Source: Auxenochlorella pyrenoidosa
Lineage: Eukaryota > Chlorophyta > Trebouxiophyceae > Chlorellales > Chlorellaceae
Length of the DNA: 22,179 bases
Assembly (NCBI GenBank): GCA_001430745.1
Contig: KQ482057.1
Coordinates: forward strand, 1,148,776-1,170,954
Direction: 5' to 3'
Part shown: piece by piece, positions 1 to 9,965 of the stretch
How positions within the stretch are numbered: position 1 is the stretch's first letter
Layout of the letters: every line of letters starts with the position of its first letter
Notes under the pieces: generated by a model
Seen by the model: the letters and a program-made list of their open reading frames with translations, nothing else
Databases searched by the model: none
What the model was told of the DNA's origin: nothing
Position numbers and translations under genes: made by a program

Positions 1-31
1 TCTCGGAGGGGGGGGCTGCGGGGCGCGCGCA

Positions 32-1397
32 CTACCAGATGGCATGGGCATGGGAAGAGGAGCATTGGAGCAGGCAGCAGGGCACAGGCAATGCACGCAA
101 CGAGGGCCCGCAGCAGCGGTCGACCGCCCGCAGCACCTGTTGCAGTTCATGAGCCGCCTCCTCCAGGTCCGACAGCTGCACATTGCAGTTCAGCCTGCGC
201 GACAGGTCGGCGCACGCATCCAGCTGGTGGTTCTGCCTGCACACAGGGAGGCAGGGAGCCAAGCAGTGCTGGACGGGGGCGCTGGGTGGTGGGCTGTGAT
301 GGAGGAGGCTTGGGGGCGTTGCAGGAGGCCTGCTGGCAGTCCAGCAGTGGAATGGGGGGTCAGGCACGTGCCGCGGCATGAGGGCGAGCACAGTGCGCTC
401 TTGTGCCTTGTCGTGAAGCTGAGCACAGCGCGCTCTTGTGCCTTGTCGTCTTAGCGCCGCTGGTCACTCACAGCAGCCTCAGCAGAGCGGGTCCCTCCAG
501 CCTGCCGGGGGGTGCCGCCTCGGCCAGCACCCGGGCCTCGCTGCGCATCAGGCTGTTCACCAGCGGGCGAACCGCATCCTCGGCATCCGCCTCGCTCACT
601 CCCTGCGGCGTGGCATGCGGGGCGCGGCGCAGCAGCAAGGATGAACATGGGGTGTAAGGTGACCGAAGGGAGTGCCCGTTCATAGGCAACTCTCCGATGG
701 CACAGGTCAGTGCCAGGTGTGCACCAGCTGGTGGCGTGGGGGGCAGCGCTCGGGGTGCACCACGTGTGCAGGGACCTGTGAGGCCCAGCACAAACCAGCG
801 CATCCTCCGCCCGGCTGCAGCCCCACTCACCTCCAGCTGCGCCAGCAGCACGTGCAGCGGCTCCCTGCTCTCCCAGGTGGCTGCCAGGTGGGCAAGATGC
901 TGGGGCTCTGCCTGGGGCTCCATGCTGAGCTGCTGGGCCTGCTGCTCCCCAGCCGCCAGGCAGGCAATCAGCTGATGGCCCAGCAGGGCGGGGCGCAGGC
1001 AGGCATCAGCCAGCAGGTAGGCCGCCTGCGGGGAGGGCAGGCAAGAGGAGTGGCCAGTGAGGGAGCCGTTGCCTGGCCTTGGTGGGCGGCCACGTGCCCG
1101 AAGCCGCAGATGCACCAGCGCAGGCACGACGCCGTGGACGATGGCGACGCGAGGCTCTGCCACAGGCCCACAGGAACGCAGCGCAGGATTGCTGCGCAGC
1201 AGCTGCCTCGGCCTCGTCTCGAAGCGACGACAACCAGGGAGGCAAGCTTGTTCAAGGGTGGAGATGGGTGGAATGCCGTCAATGAACATGCAGGCTCCCC
1301 CACTCACCTGAACCAGTGGCGCCTTGCTGTACCGCTCGGGCGGCTCGCCCCGCCGCTCCGCAGGCAGGAAGTTGGCGGCGGCAGACATGCGCAGCAT
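32..1397 (-). CDS. Spliced gene of unknown function, four exons
   Basis: Reading on the minus strand, exons lie at 1400-1308, 1025-831, 602-472 and 236 downwards. The introns begin GTGAGT and end in CAG, and all joins keep one open frame (phases 0, 0, 2). The first ATG in the first visible exon is at 1397 (MLRMSAAANF...), so the start may be there, or that exon may be internal because an acceptor-like CAG precedes it. The last exon stays open to a stop at 32-34, unless it splices out at 137, where a weak GTGCTG donor sits. The product is about 220 residues, soluble, Leu/Ala/Glu-rich and probably helical. It includes a stretch with ADLSRRLNCNVQLSDLEEAA and shows no transmembrane segment or catalytic motif I recognise. 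The strong donors and intact frame argue for a real gene. I do not recognise the family. Confidence 0.6.
386..449. repeat. Two-copy tandem repeat, 29-nt unit, period 35
   Basis: Positions 386-414 and 421-449 match except for one base (t/c at the ninth base). They lie in the third intron of the minus-strand gene of unknown function. This is a recent local duplication with no evident function. Confidence 0.85.
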
Positions 1398-1607
1398 CTC
1401 CTGCCTGCAAGCCAGGGGCGTGCACGATTATACAACCGGGAAGCTGGCGGCATGGCATGCGCGTGACTGCATGCCCCAGCTCCCTGCACCATGCTGCACA
1501 AAGCTGTGGGCGTGCATGCCTGTGCCTGGAGCGCTGCCAACGCTCGCGCTTTCGTGCAACACGCCGGCGCATGGCCTGCTGAGGTTTCACGGGGGCCTTC
1601 TGAATAG

Positions 1608-1762
1608 ATGGGGCCCCCGCGGTGCTGGTGCCCGAGGCGGGCGGGTGGCTCATGTTTGACGACACCCGCGTGGCGCGCGTGGGCGGCTGGGACGCGGTGC
1701 GCCGCAAGTGCGAGGCGGGGCGCATCCAGCCCAGCGTGCTCTTCTACGAGGGCACCGCCTGA
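1608..1762 (+). CDS. Ubiquitin-specific protease, C-terminal exon only
   Basis: This frame encodes a segment containing GGWLMFDDTRVARVGGWDAV, then a Cys, then GRIQPSVLFYE and a TGA stop at 1760-1762. That is the closing block of the USP/UCH catalytic fold: W-x-FDD-x-V near the end and LFYE as the last strand. The VGGWDAV-C-GRIQP wording resembles the plant UCH-related and animal USP53/54 branch, in which some members are catalytically inactive. A stop at 1601-1603 lies just upstream in frame, so the exon must begin at an acceptor such as the AG at 1606-1607. No Cys box, His box or other USP block is visible on the plus strand upstream; that space holds a minus-strand gene. A TGTAA signal 31 bases past the stop fits a genuine 3' end. 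It could be a terminal exon after a very long intron, a relocated fragment, or an assembly break. Confidence 0.65.
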
Positions 1763-2305
1763 CCCCCAAGCTTGTCTCTGCACCTTTTGCACTGTAACTT
1801 CACCTGTCCTGTGCACACCAAGGCGGGCAGGTAGTTTTCAACACCTGAAATTTCAGAAAAAACAGTGGCACCGCTCAGCGCCAGACATGGGTGCAAGTGA
1901 GGATGGATGGAACAAGTGGACTGCAAGTGAAAGCTTGCCATCCTGAATGGTGGGAATACGTCTAGATATTTAACGGCACTACTCTGGGAGGATGGCAGCG
2001 GCATGGCAGCGGCTAGTGAGTTCTGCCTGCCCGACAGGGCCCCGCTGCATTGATTGGAAAATCTGCAGGGTCCAGGGCAAAGCTATCCATCTTGGACGAT
2101 GTCCTTGAGAAATTGTCACTTGAACAGACGCAGCGTGGGCTTCAGCGGCACCTGCAGAGGATCATAAACTCGCAGCCCACATCAAGGTGCCCGGAAGGCA
2201 ATGTCAGCTCGCTTCACCGGGCTGGGCCGCAGGAACGCCATCTGGGCCCCACAACACATCATGCTGCTCACCTGTCCTCCTCTAACCTTCTCTAAATCTG
2301 TTGGT
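1763..2305. other. Tail-to-tail interval between the USP exon and the E2-PARP gene
   Basis: This stretch is less GC-rich than its surroundings and contains no ORF with family motifs. It should hold the 3' untranslated regions of the two converging genes. No TTACA (minus-strand TGTAA) was seen behind the E2-PARP stop. Confidence 0.5.
1793..1797 (+). promoter_or_regulatory. TGTAA polyadenylation signal behind the USP exon
   Basis: TGTAA is the usual polyadenylation signal of green algae. This copy lies 31 bases after the USP stop codon, on the same strand. That supports the exon being the end of a transcribed gene. Confidence 0.5.
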
Positions 2306-5300
2306 TCAGAAGCTCTCAAAGTGGATGACGTACTCGGGATAGGCCTGGGCAGGCAACAGGGGATGCACAAAGTGCAGGTGTTGGTTCTGGAGCTGCCATT
2401 GGCTCCCACTCTTCTGCATGTCCTTGCGCTCACAGGCCACCTTCCCTGTCCTGGACAATCTGCCACGCCGGCCGCCTTGCGCCATGTCCGTCCCTTAAAG
2501 GCACGCGGTCCACTGCACACCCTCAGCGCAGCCCGCTCGTGCATGCATGCACCAGACCGCCCGGGCGGCAGCATGGCAAGGGACGTTGATGCAAGAGCCG
2601 AGCGTGCACAGCGGAACCTCACCTGGTCCGAGCTATACACCACATGCATCAAGCCGCTTGCGACGCTGTGGCAGCCCGGCTGCGGCGCCTTTGACCCCTG
2701 CCCGCCCCTGCCCGCCTTGCCCACCGCCACCCGGCACAGCAGCATGGCGCGCCCGCCGGGCTGGAAGCGGGGGGTGGCGCCAGCGCCGCCGGCAGCCGGA
2801 GCCGCACCGAGCTGCAGCAGCTTGGCCGGCTGGTGTCCCAGCGCGGTCACGGCTGTCTGATTAAAGACCCTGCTGCAGTAGCTTTCGCTGGTGGAGCTGT
2901 CGCCGCCAAAGTAGAGGCCTGCCCCCAGGGAGCCCTGCCTGTTGGCCAGCCGCACATCAAAGCCGACCCGGCAGATGAGCTCCAGCGCCTCCTGCGGGCA
3001 GCCAGGCAGGCCCCAGGCGCAGCCGGCCAGTCAGGCGGGCTGTTGGGCAAGCAAGAGTGCGCTGTCTGCCCGGCTGCCGGGGCAGCCTGGATGGCCCGGG
3101 CCATGACCGCCAGCATCCAGAGACCGTACACAGCACAGGAGATGTGCAGATGCACTGCGACGGCTTGGATCCACCCGGCTCGGCAAACCGCTGCGGCCCC
3201 GACCCTCGCCAGCGCACCCCACCCTGGAGGTGCCGTGGAACAGGTAGGCATCCGGCAGCCCGCTCTCCTGCTCCACCAGCTCCCGCCGCCTGCGCCAGGC
3301 GCCGCGCAAGCAGGGCAATTATAGTACTCAATCAGATTTAATCAGTGTAAATCAAACCAACGTGCCCAGACGGGCCGCTGCTGGCCTTTCACCTTGGCCC
3401 AGGCTCCTGGATCACAGCCCAGCTTGACAACGGATGACAGGGGCCAGGTACTGCGGCCTCCTCACACCAAACCACTCTTCCCGCCGCAACAAGCCCCCAA
3501 GCTCGGCCCAGAGCCCCCCACCTGTGGTAGCGGTGCCACAACTCCAGGCTCTGCACCCGCTCGATGCGCACCACGCGGGAGTTTGCGTGCGGCCTCGCCC
3601 CCCACAGCTGCAGCACGCGCTCAGCCTCTGCCAGCGCCGCCTCCTGCAGGGCATGAGGGGGGCATGGGTACGCGGCGGCAGTGCGTGCACACCCCTGCCA
3701 GCTGAGCTGCTGGCTGCAGCAGCAAGTGCTCCCTTGGAATTTTTCGCCTCCCTGCCAGGCGCTGGCAGCCTGCCTCCCTCCCGGAGCCTGAAGGCACCGC
3801 ACTGCTGAGCACCGCACGATGGCATCGATGCAGCCCAGGCTTGCCTTGCAGGGCGAGCCAGGCAGGCCAGGCTGCCCAGGCAGCGGCAGCTCGACGTATG
3901 TCGTCTGCCCTGCCAGTAGCGCGTCGTTCAGCTCCCAGCGCGGGGGCTGCCCAGGCAGCGAGGCAATCGCCGAGGCTGCTGCCGGCGCCGCCAGGAGCGC
4001 CTTTGGCGGCGGCGACGCCCAGCCGCTCTTCCAGGCGGCCAGCTGGAAGGCATCCTGTGCCTCTCTCAGGCTGTACCCCTGCATGAGTGGGAGAGACAGA
4101 CGGGCAGGGCCGCTCTTTTCCGCTCCAGGAGTGCCGCCCCACGCTCCTCCTCCCACGCCTTGCAGAACCCAGCCTGCTCCCAGGGTGAAACCTGCCTCCA
4201 AGGCGGGCGCCCCAAGCTCGATCTGCAGGGGCCAGTGCGGCCAGCGCGGCTCCTGCGCTGCATCTGCAGCTGGGCAGAGGGAGGCGGGGCACTGTCCGGT
4301 TTGCTGCTACGCTCAGCGGCGGCAAGGCCAGCAGGCCGCTGCCACCCAGCAGTGGTTTGATGGTGCATGCCATCGCCGTGCGCCTAGGCTTCGACATGTC
4401 CAGGCCCCTGCTGGCTGCCCCCCACCTGCGGTCTCAGTGCCGTCTGCCCGGCGGCCGCGGGTCTCGGGGGGCAGCACAAGGTCCCTCAGCAGCTGCTGCA
4501 GGATGCCGCCGACAGTCCTGCAGGGCAGGCAGCCAAGGGGAGGAGCTGCGTACGAAGATTAGGTGCACACACATGGCAGACAGCCGAGGGGAGGAGGTGC
4601 ACGCGAGGGATTGGTGCACAGGCAGTGCATCTGCGTTGGAGCCTGGCCTGCCAGCCGACCTGTCCGGGCTCCAGCCGTGCTCCCCCCCACAGGACGCCAG
4701 CGCCTCGAGGCACACGCTGCCGCCCTCCGTCACGTGCACTGCACAGGGTGCGGGGGCAGGGGGTGTTGAGGGCGCCGCAGCTAACACGCAGCGACCCTAA
4801 GAGATTGCATGTGATTTCCACCCTGGATGCGGGCCAGCCAGACCCTCTTGACGTCAGCATGACCCAGGCCATCTGGGTGCGTGGCCCGCGCTCTTGGCCC
4901 TGCCGGCCCACCCACCGGTAAACGGCTTCACTCGCGGCCGCACGATGCGCAGGAAGAAGGGCTCGGCTGGGTAGGCCTCGCCAAAGCTGCAGGAGGGGGG
5001 GGGTGGGAGGGGAGGGAACCAGGGGGGGATTGGGGTTGCAGCTGGATTTGTGAATCCAGGGTCCAGCAGGCAGGCCAGCTGGGAGACATCATCTCTGGTG
5101 ATACGAAGACACTCGCTCCTTCGGCCTTGAAAGCGATAGGGGCGCAGGCTTCCGGGCCGCCCGGGGTGCGCGACCCCACAGGGATGAGGCGTGGCAGCAG
5201 CAGTGGCACGGGGTCGCGTAGCAGCGTCCCTGCATGCGCACCTGATCTCCAGCTGCAGGGATGCGTGCCCCGGCCCATGCTCTGCTCTCACGCACTCAAG

Positions 5301-6174
5301 CTGCGTGTTGAACTGCATGCCCGCCTGCAGGCTTGGGAGGGGGGAGGTTCGATGGCCCGCGGAGCAGCTCAGTAGGTAGCACACGTGGTGGCGTGCTTCG
5401 CAAGCAGGTTTGACAGAACAGCGCAGCTTCAGCTTGCCCAGGCGCTCAATGCCCTGCAGCATGGGAAGCCGTCAAGGGCAGTGTGCCGGGTGCTCAGCGC
5501 GCATCTGGCACTGCACCCATTGTGCTGACTGCTGCTTTTCTCAGAACAGTGTGCACTGCGTGTCGCACCCACGCAGCCACCCAGCTGGTTTGTGCAGCCA
5601 TCGATGCAAGAAGTGGAGCAGGGGCAGGCCTAAATGCATGCGTGGGGGATCCACGTGTGGGCCACTCTGGCGGCCAAACCTGCCTGAGTGAGGGGGTCAA
5701 GCCACTCCACTTTGACGCGCCAGCAGCGCAGGTCGTCGTCCGGCAGGGACACCTGGTGGGAGGGAGCACAGCAGTGTTGTCAAGGCCTGGCTGGCTGCGT
5801 TTGCCGCCAAGAAAAGTGCTCAACGGCGACTCTCTGAATATGATTGCACAGGCTGCAGATGCAAGCAGGGCGTGAGATACAGCCGATTTGTTACTCCGAC
5901 GAACGGTGAAAGCTGCGAAGCACCGATGGCCACAGGGCGCATGCACGGCCAGGGCACAGGCGGGGCGCCGGCGCACAGGCGCCCCAGCCCGCTTGCCGAG
6001 GGAAGCTAGGGTTTTCAGCCGCAGGAGCGGTTGGTCCTTGCGGGTAAAAGGGCTCGCCTTGGTCACTCCTGGCAGCTTGCCGGCCTTCACACTCCTCCTC
6101 AGCGCCCCCAGCTCCTTGTCCAAGCGCTCCTCTCCAGCAAGTCTGAGCCAGTAGGGCCCCTCATCCCCCTGCAT
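2306..6174 (-). CDS. UBE2Q-type E2 / PARP catalytic domain fusion protein
   Basis: Predicted minus-strand exons: 6174-5881 (tentative), 5752-5684, 5453-5242, 4986-4916, 4738-4660, 4517-4426, 4269-4196, 4078-3845, 3643-3522, 3289-3223, 2991-2623 and 2344-2306. Phases agree at every join and give about 573 residues. Residues ~100-320 form a UBC domain of the UBE2Q/fungal type: LPDDDLRCWRVKVEW, then YPAEPFFLRIVRPRV, HVTEGGSVCLEAL (the Cys near 225 is the expected thioester residue), HGWSPDR, and closing YSLREAQDAF. Residues ~376-573 form a PARP catalytic domain: RVVRIERVQSLELWHRYH, LFHGTS (His ~434), GSLGAGLYFGGDSSTSESY (Tyr ~465), LLCRV, HVVYSSDQAYPEYVIHFESF and stop. At the third triad position Glu appears replaced by Met, which favours mono-ADP-ribosylation (inference). 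No signal peptide or membrane segment is seen. The N-terminal exon and some GC-type donors are uncertain. Confidence 0.85.
4525..4621. repeat. Imperfect two-copy tandem repeat, ~50-base period
   Basis: Two diverged copies (about 4525-4570 and 4575-4621) share ggcag-cagcc-aggggaggag and an end of the form tt-ggtgcaca. They lie in an intron of the E2-PARP gene, between the exon carrying the E2 active-site Cys and the next exon. Confidence 0.6.
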
Positions 6175-7172
6175 TCCCTCCACGAAGCAGATATATCTCC
6201 CGAGCGCGTTTCCGAGGGCAGAGCAAGAAGGCCGCCGGGTTTCGACGCGGCGGGCCCTCGAAGACAGCCTTCTGCGCCCTGCAGGCCTCATCCGATCGCC
6301 GAATCGCGCACAGTGGCCAATGCTTGCGAGGACATGCGCGAGCTGCAGCCTGTGCCAGGCACAGCATGTGCTCAGCGTGGGGATCGCAGCCAGCGCAACA
6401 TGGGAGTGCAAGTTTGAACTTTGCCCTTGCATTCGTTAGTCTTCTTGTGCGAATACAGGCCTGCTCGGGAGAGATTTTGCGACAATTGTCTGTCTGCAGA
6501 TCGTGCATGGTGGGCGCAATGCGCAGCAACCCGCAATGAACCGACCAGCGGAATGCAAAAGCAACGACAGTCGCCAGGCTCAGGCCCTGCGCGACAGCAC
6601 TCCTGTAGCGCTTGTTCATACTCTGGAACCGATATGAATGCACACCAGCTCTGCACCCGGATACGCTCCCTGCGACCCTGGCAATGCACAGCGCCCTTCT
6701 TGGCATCTGTGCCAGCAGATGATGTCTGAAACCACCAGGAGGGGGCATCTAAATCTATACTCACACTGACATATCAGGGGGGTTCCTCTTCGGGCACAGG
6801 AAGAGCACAGCGCATGCATGTCACGCCATGGGGCGGTCATGGCCGGCCCGCACACGGCAGGCAAAGCGCATCCCGCCAAATGCATGGGTTGTTTGCATTG
6901 ATCCGTCGTCATTTGCAGCTTGATATGATGTGATGAATCTCGCTTTGGAATCAACTTCAGCAGAGAAGTCCAATGCGGCACAGTAAAGAAATCGCGCAGC
7001 AGCTGGCGGCGGGACGGCGCTGAGCTGGCAATGCCGCTCACACCTCCTTTCTGGAGCCCAGCACGGGTCCCGATGTGTGCCTGGTCTATTGAACAGGATT
7101 TGAGATTGCTGTGAGCCGCCAACGATTAGCGCACAGTTGTCCAGCTGCTGCTGCTGACCTCTCACGACGGCG
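6175..7172. other. Divergent interval between the E2-PARP and PC-esterase genes
   Basis: About 1 kb separates the tentative ATG of the minus-strand fusion gene from the ATG of the plus-strand esterase gene. Base composition is less GC-rich than in the genes. Short ORFs on both strands carry no motif I recognise. It probably holds both promoters and 5' UTRs, and could also hide a further 5' exon of the fusion gene. I see no clear TATA box or RNA gene. Confidence 0.5.
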
Positions 7173-9965
7173 ATGAAGCCTCCCCGGCGAAGACGTGTTC
7201 TGAGGAGCCGACTGATGGCGCTTGCAGCAGCAGGCGAGTCATTCAGTGGGTGCCGTCGCTGCCGCCGCCGCCCGTCGCCTCCCTGCCGAGACTCGCCGCT
7301 TTGGCCATCGCTCATGCAGTTTCGCCTCTCCCTGGCAGGCCTGCTGACCTGGATGCTCTTCAGGCGCAGCTCTGGCAGCGGCAGCGGCAGCAGCAGCAGC
7401 AGCAGCGGTTTATCTGGCACAGACGGCGGCCCGCCCTGCCCCCTAGTCTTTCGCCGCCCCAGCTTGGATGAGCTGCGGGAAGGCGCCATGCCCTACCTGC
7501 TGGGCGGCCCGCAGCAGCCGGCCTGCACCAACTGCCGGCGCAGCGGGGAGTGGGCGGAGATCTGCCAGTTCAAGGCGGGGCCGCTGTGCTCACAGGTGGG
7601 TTGTGGGCGGCGGCTGCAGCTGCCTGCCCACCGGCAACGTTCCTGCGAGGCCGCCATTCCCAGCCAGCTGCCCTGCAGGGCCTGAGGGTTTGATTGGCCG
7701 GATGACCGCCGCTTGCCACGCCTCTGGCGACTGCAGGGCGTGCAGGCGGCCATTAAGTGGGGCTGGCTGCAGCGGGGGCACGAGCTGGCACTGCGGCTGA
7801 CGCCCTGCGACCTGTGGGCCCACCTGCGGGGCCGCACGCTCTGGCTGCTGGGTGACTCAATGATGCTGGATTTTTACAAAGTGAGCTGGCGCGCGTTGTT
7901 TTGTGCCTGCAGTTACCCGCCGCTCACGGCCTGGCTTGCGCCCCTGCCCGTGCGCAGGCTGCTGTTGCATTTGGCCTCCCTGGCCGCCCCTGCCTGGCTG
8001 TGCCACATCCCTTTAATTGTCCCTCTGCCTCGGTCCCCCGCTGCCTGCAGGCTGCCCAGTGCTTCCTGTACGAGTTCTGGCCCAGCTTGCAGCAGCGCAA
8101 CACCAGCGCAGACGCGGCCCTCCAGGCAAGCAAGGGCCGCCGCGGACTGTGAGCAGGCTGGGGAGACGCGGGTCGCAGGCATGCGCTCGCGCGATCGGCA
8201 CAGTGTGTGCCCACCTGCCTCGTGCATACTCCAAAGGGACAGTGGACAACTGCTGGATGCCGGCACCCGCCCCCCTGCGCTGTACACTGGCGGCGCTGCA
8301 GGAGGAGGCGTCCAGGCTGCTGCTGTCCACGTGCGTGGACCTGCTGGAGGGGACGCGCATCTGCTACCTGCGGGGGGACCGGGTGGGGGCGCTGCGCTGG
8401 GCAGCCCGGCAGGCTGGGGGTAGCTGGCAAGCTCCGCTCGGTGCGTGGGCGAGGCAGTGGGTGATGGCCAGGGACCTGCATGCTGCCGTGCCAGCTGGCT
8501 CGGCTCTCACCCCCCTTTCCGCGCCGCTCCCCCCGCTGCCACCCCCCCTCCCAGGGCGACGACATGGTGCAGCGGCTGCTGCCGCTGCTGCCCCGGCTGG
8601 GCGCCGCCCCCTCAGACCTGCTGGCCGTCAACTTTGGTGGGCAGGCTGGGTGGCGAGGGCTGATGTGAACGGCGTCGTCGCCCACCAGGAGGCGTTCCGT
8701 CCTCTGATGCGCGGCAAAGCATGCCTTAATGCTGCCCTCCTTCTGCGGCTTGCCGAAATGCTGGGGCAGGCCCACCCGACATTCCCGCCATACGACAAAT
8801 CGGAACGGCCCGCCATGCCTCGACAGATGCCGCCCTGCCCGCTCGCCCGCCCGCCCCCCCAGGCCTGCACCACGGCATGCCCGACGACTACGGCGCCGCC
8901 CTGGCCGCCTTTACGGCCCACGTACAGCAGCGCCGCGACCAGCTGCCGCTTGTGCTGTGGCAGCAGACCAGCCAGCAGCACTTCAAGGCGCCGCAGGGCA
9001 GCGGGGAGTACCCCGGGGGCGGGCCGCCCTTTGAGTGCGGCCCCATCGCCAACCTGTCGGTCGTGGCGAGTGCCGCCCGGGAGCAGCAAGGCTGGCTGCA
9101 GGAGCTGCAGGGGCAGGACTGGGCTCCACGTGCCGTGCCCAGCTCTGCTGTGGGGGCCGGCCCATGGTGATTGTGCCCGCTGCTCTGGCCGCACACATGC
9201 ACGCACACGCGCCCTCCCTCCCAACACCGCACCCCTGCCTCCCCCTCGGCTTCCCCCATTCAGAGCGATGGCGCCATTGAGCTGGAGCCGGGGAAAGCAG
9301 ACAGCTTTGGCCTGCTGGCCGGCGGCTGGCGCAACCAGGCGGCAGATGCGGCGGTGGGTGCCGCGGGCATCCCCATCATTCGCAGCTTCAACGAGGTGAG
9401 GCGGGGGCGTAGGAAGGCCACGGGGCAGGCCTGCAGGCCAGCAGGCATGCGCAGTGCAACCTGTGTGTCGTGCAGTGCACTCGTGAGGCTGCTGCATGTG
9501 GTGCTCTACCAGCGTGGCCTGGCCGCCTTTGTAGGAGCACGAGCAGGGGGGTCCCTGCCTCCACCCTGCTCACATGCATCCTCCTGCTGCCGCCCCCCGC
9601 CCTGTGCAGACGCTGTGGATGGCCGACATGCACCGGTGGAACAAGGATGGGCTGGAGTGGTGAGCTCCCGTAGGGCCGGGTGGTTCTGGCCTGCCCTGTG
9701 TCTGCCAGCACAGCAGGCATTGGCAGGGCGCGGCAGGCCTTTGAGCGGGCCAAACAAGGGTTGACGACTGACCAGACCCTGGTCCCCCCCGCCTCATGAC
9801 ATCTCTCCTCCCTCCCCTTTTGTGTGCAGCACCCACTTCTGCCACCCCTCGGCGCCTCAGACGTGGGTGCTGGCGCTGTTTCGAGCCCTGCGTCATTTGC
9901 AGCCGATGCCGGGGCAGGAGCTGGCTGGCAGGCGGCTGCAGGCAGCAAGGGAAGCACAATCATAA
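7173..9965 (+). CDS. PC-esterase (PMR5/TBL-like SGNH acyl-esterase)
   Basis: Predicted exons: 7173-7595, 7737-7880, 8051-8125, 8302-8382, 8555-8636, 8863-~9149, 9264-9395, 9610-9659 and 9830-9965, about 469 residues, phases consistent. The N-terminus is basic (MKPPRRRRVLRSR), then a short hydrophobic stretch near residues 50-63 and a Ser/Gly linker, as expected for a type II Golgi protein (weak support). Family landmarks in order: a Cys-rich lead-in (PACTNCRRSGEW), block I LWLLGDSMMLDFY with the nucleophile Ser, DLLAVNFGLHHG, LVLWQQTSQQHF, and the final ECTHFCHPSAPQTW block. In plants this family O-acetylates cell-wall polysaccharides; substrate here is unknown. The last block normally reads D-C-x-H-W-C, and here Asp is Glu. 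Intron 3 has a GC donor (CAG|GCAAGC at 8126). The second exon may start at 7746 instead, and the end of exon 6 is the least certain boundary. Confidence 0.85.
7372..7408 (+). repeat. GGCAGC/AGC microsatellite encoding a Ser/Gly linker
   Basis: A short run of (GGCAGC) then (AGC) units lies inside exon 1 of the esterase gene. It encodes alternating Ser/Gly and then poly-Ser, between the putative membrane anchor and the catalytic part. Confidence 0.8.

Noticed and set aside
2050..2295. Open frame on the plus strand with a helical-looking stretch (ILDDVLEKLSLEQTQRGLQR)
   Set aside because: It has no ATG start at its beginning, no family motif, and lies in the converging 3' UTR interval.
3818..3844. 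Alternative GT donor (ATC|GTGCGG) for the E2-PARP linker exon
   Set aside because: Not excluded. It is also in phase and would add nine residues, but the GC donor AAG|GCAAGC matches the consensus better. Recorded as an open alternative.
8126..8160. GT donor (CT|GTGAGC) shortly after the GC donor in the esterase gene
   Set aside because: Using it shifts the reading frame relative to the acceptor at 8300-8301, whereas the GC donor at 8126 keeps phase 0 on both sides.
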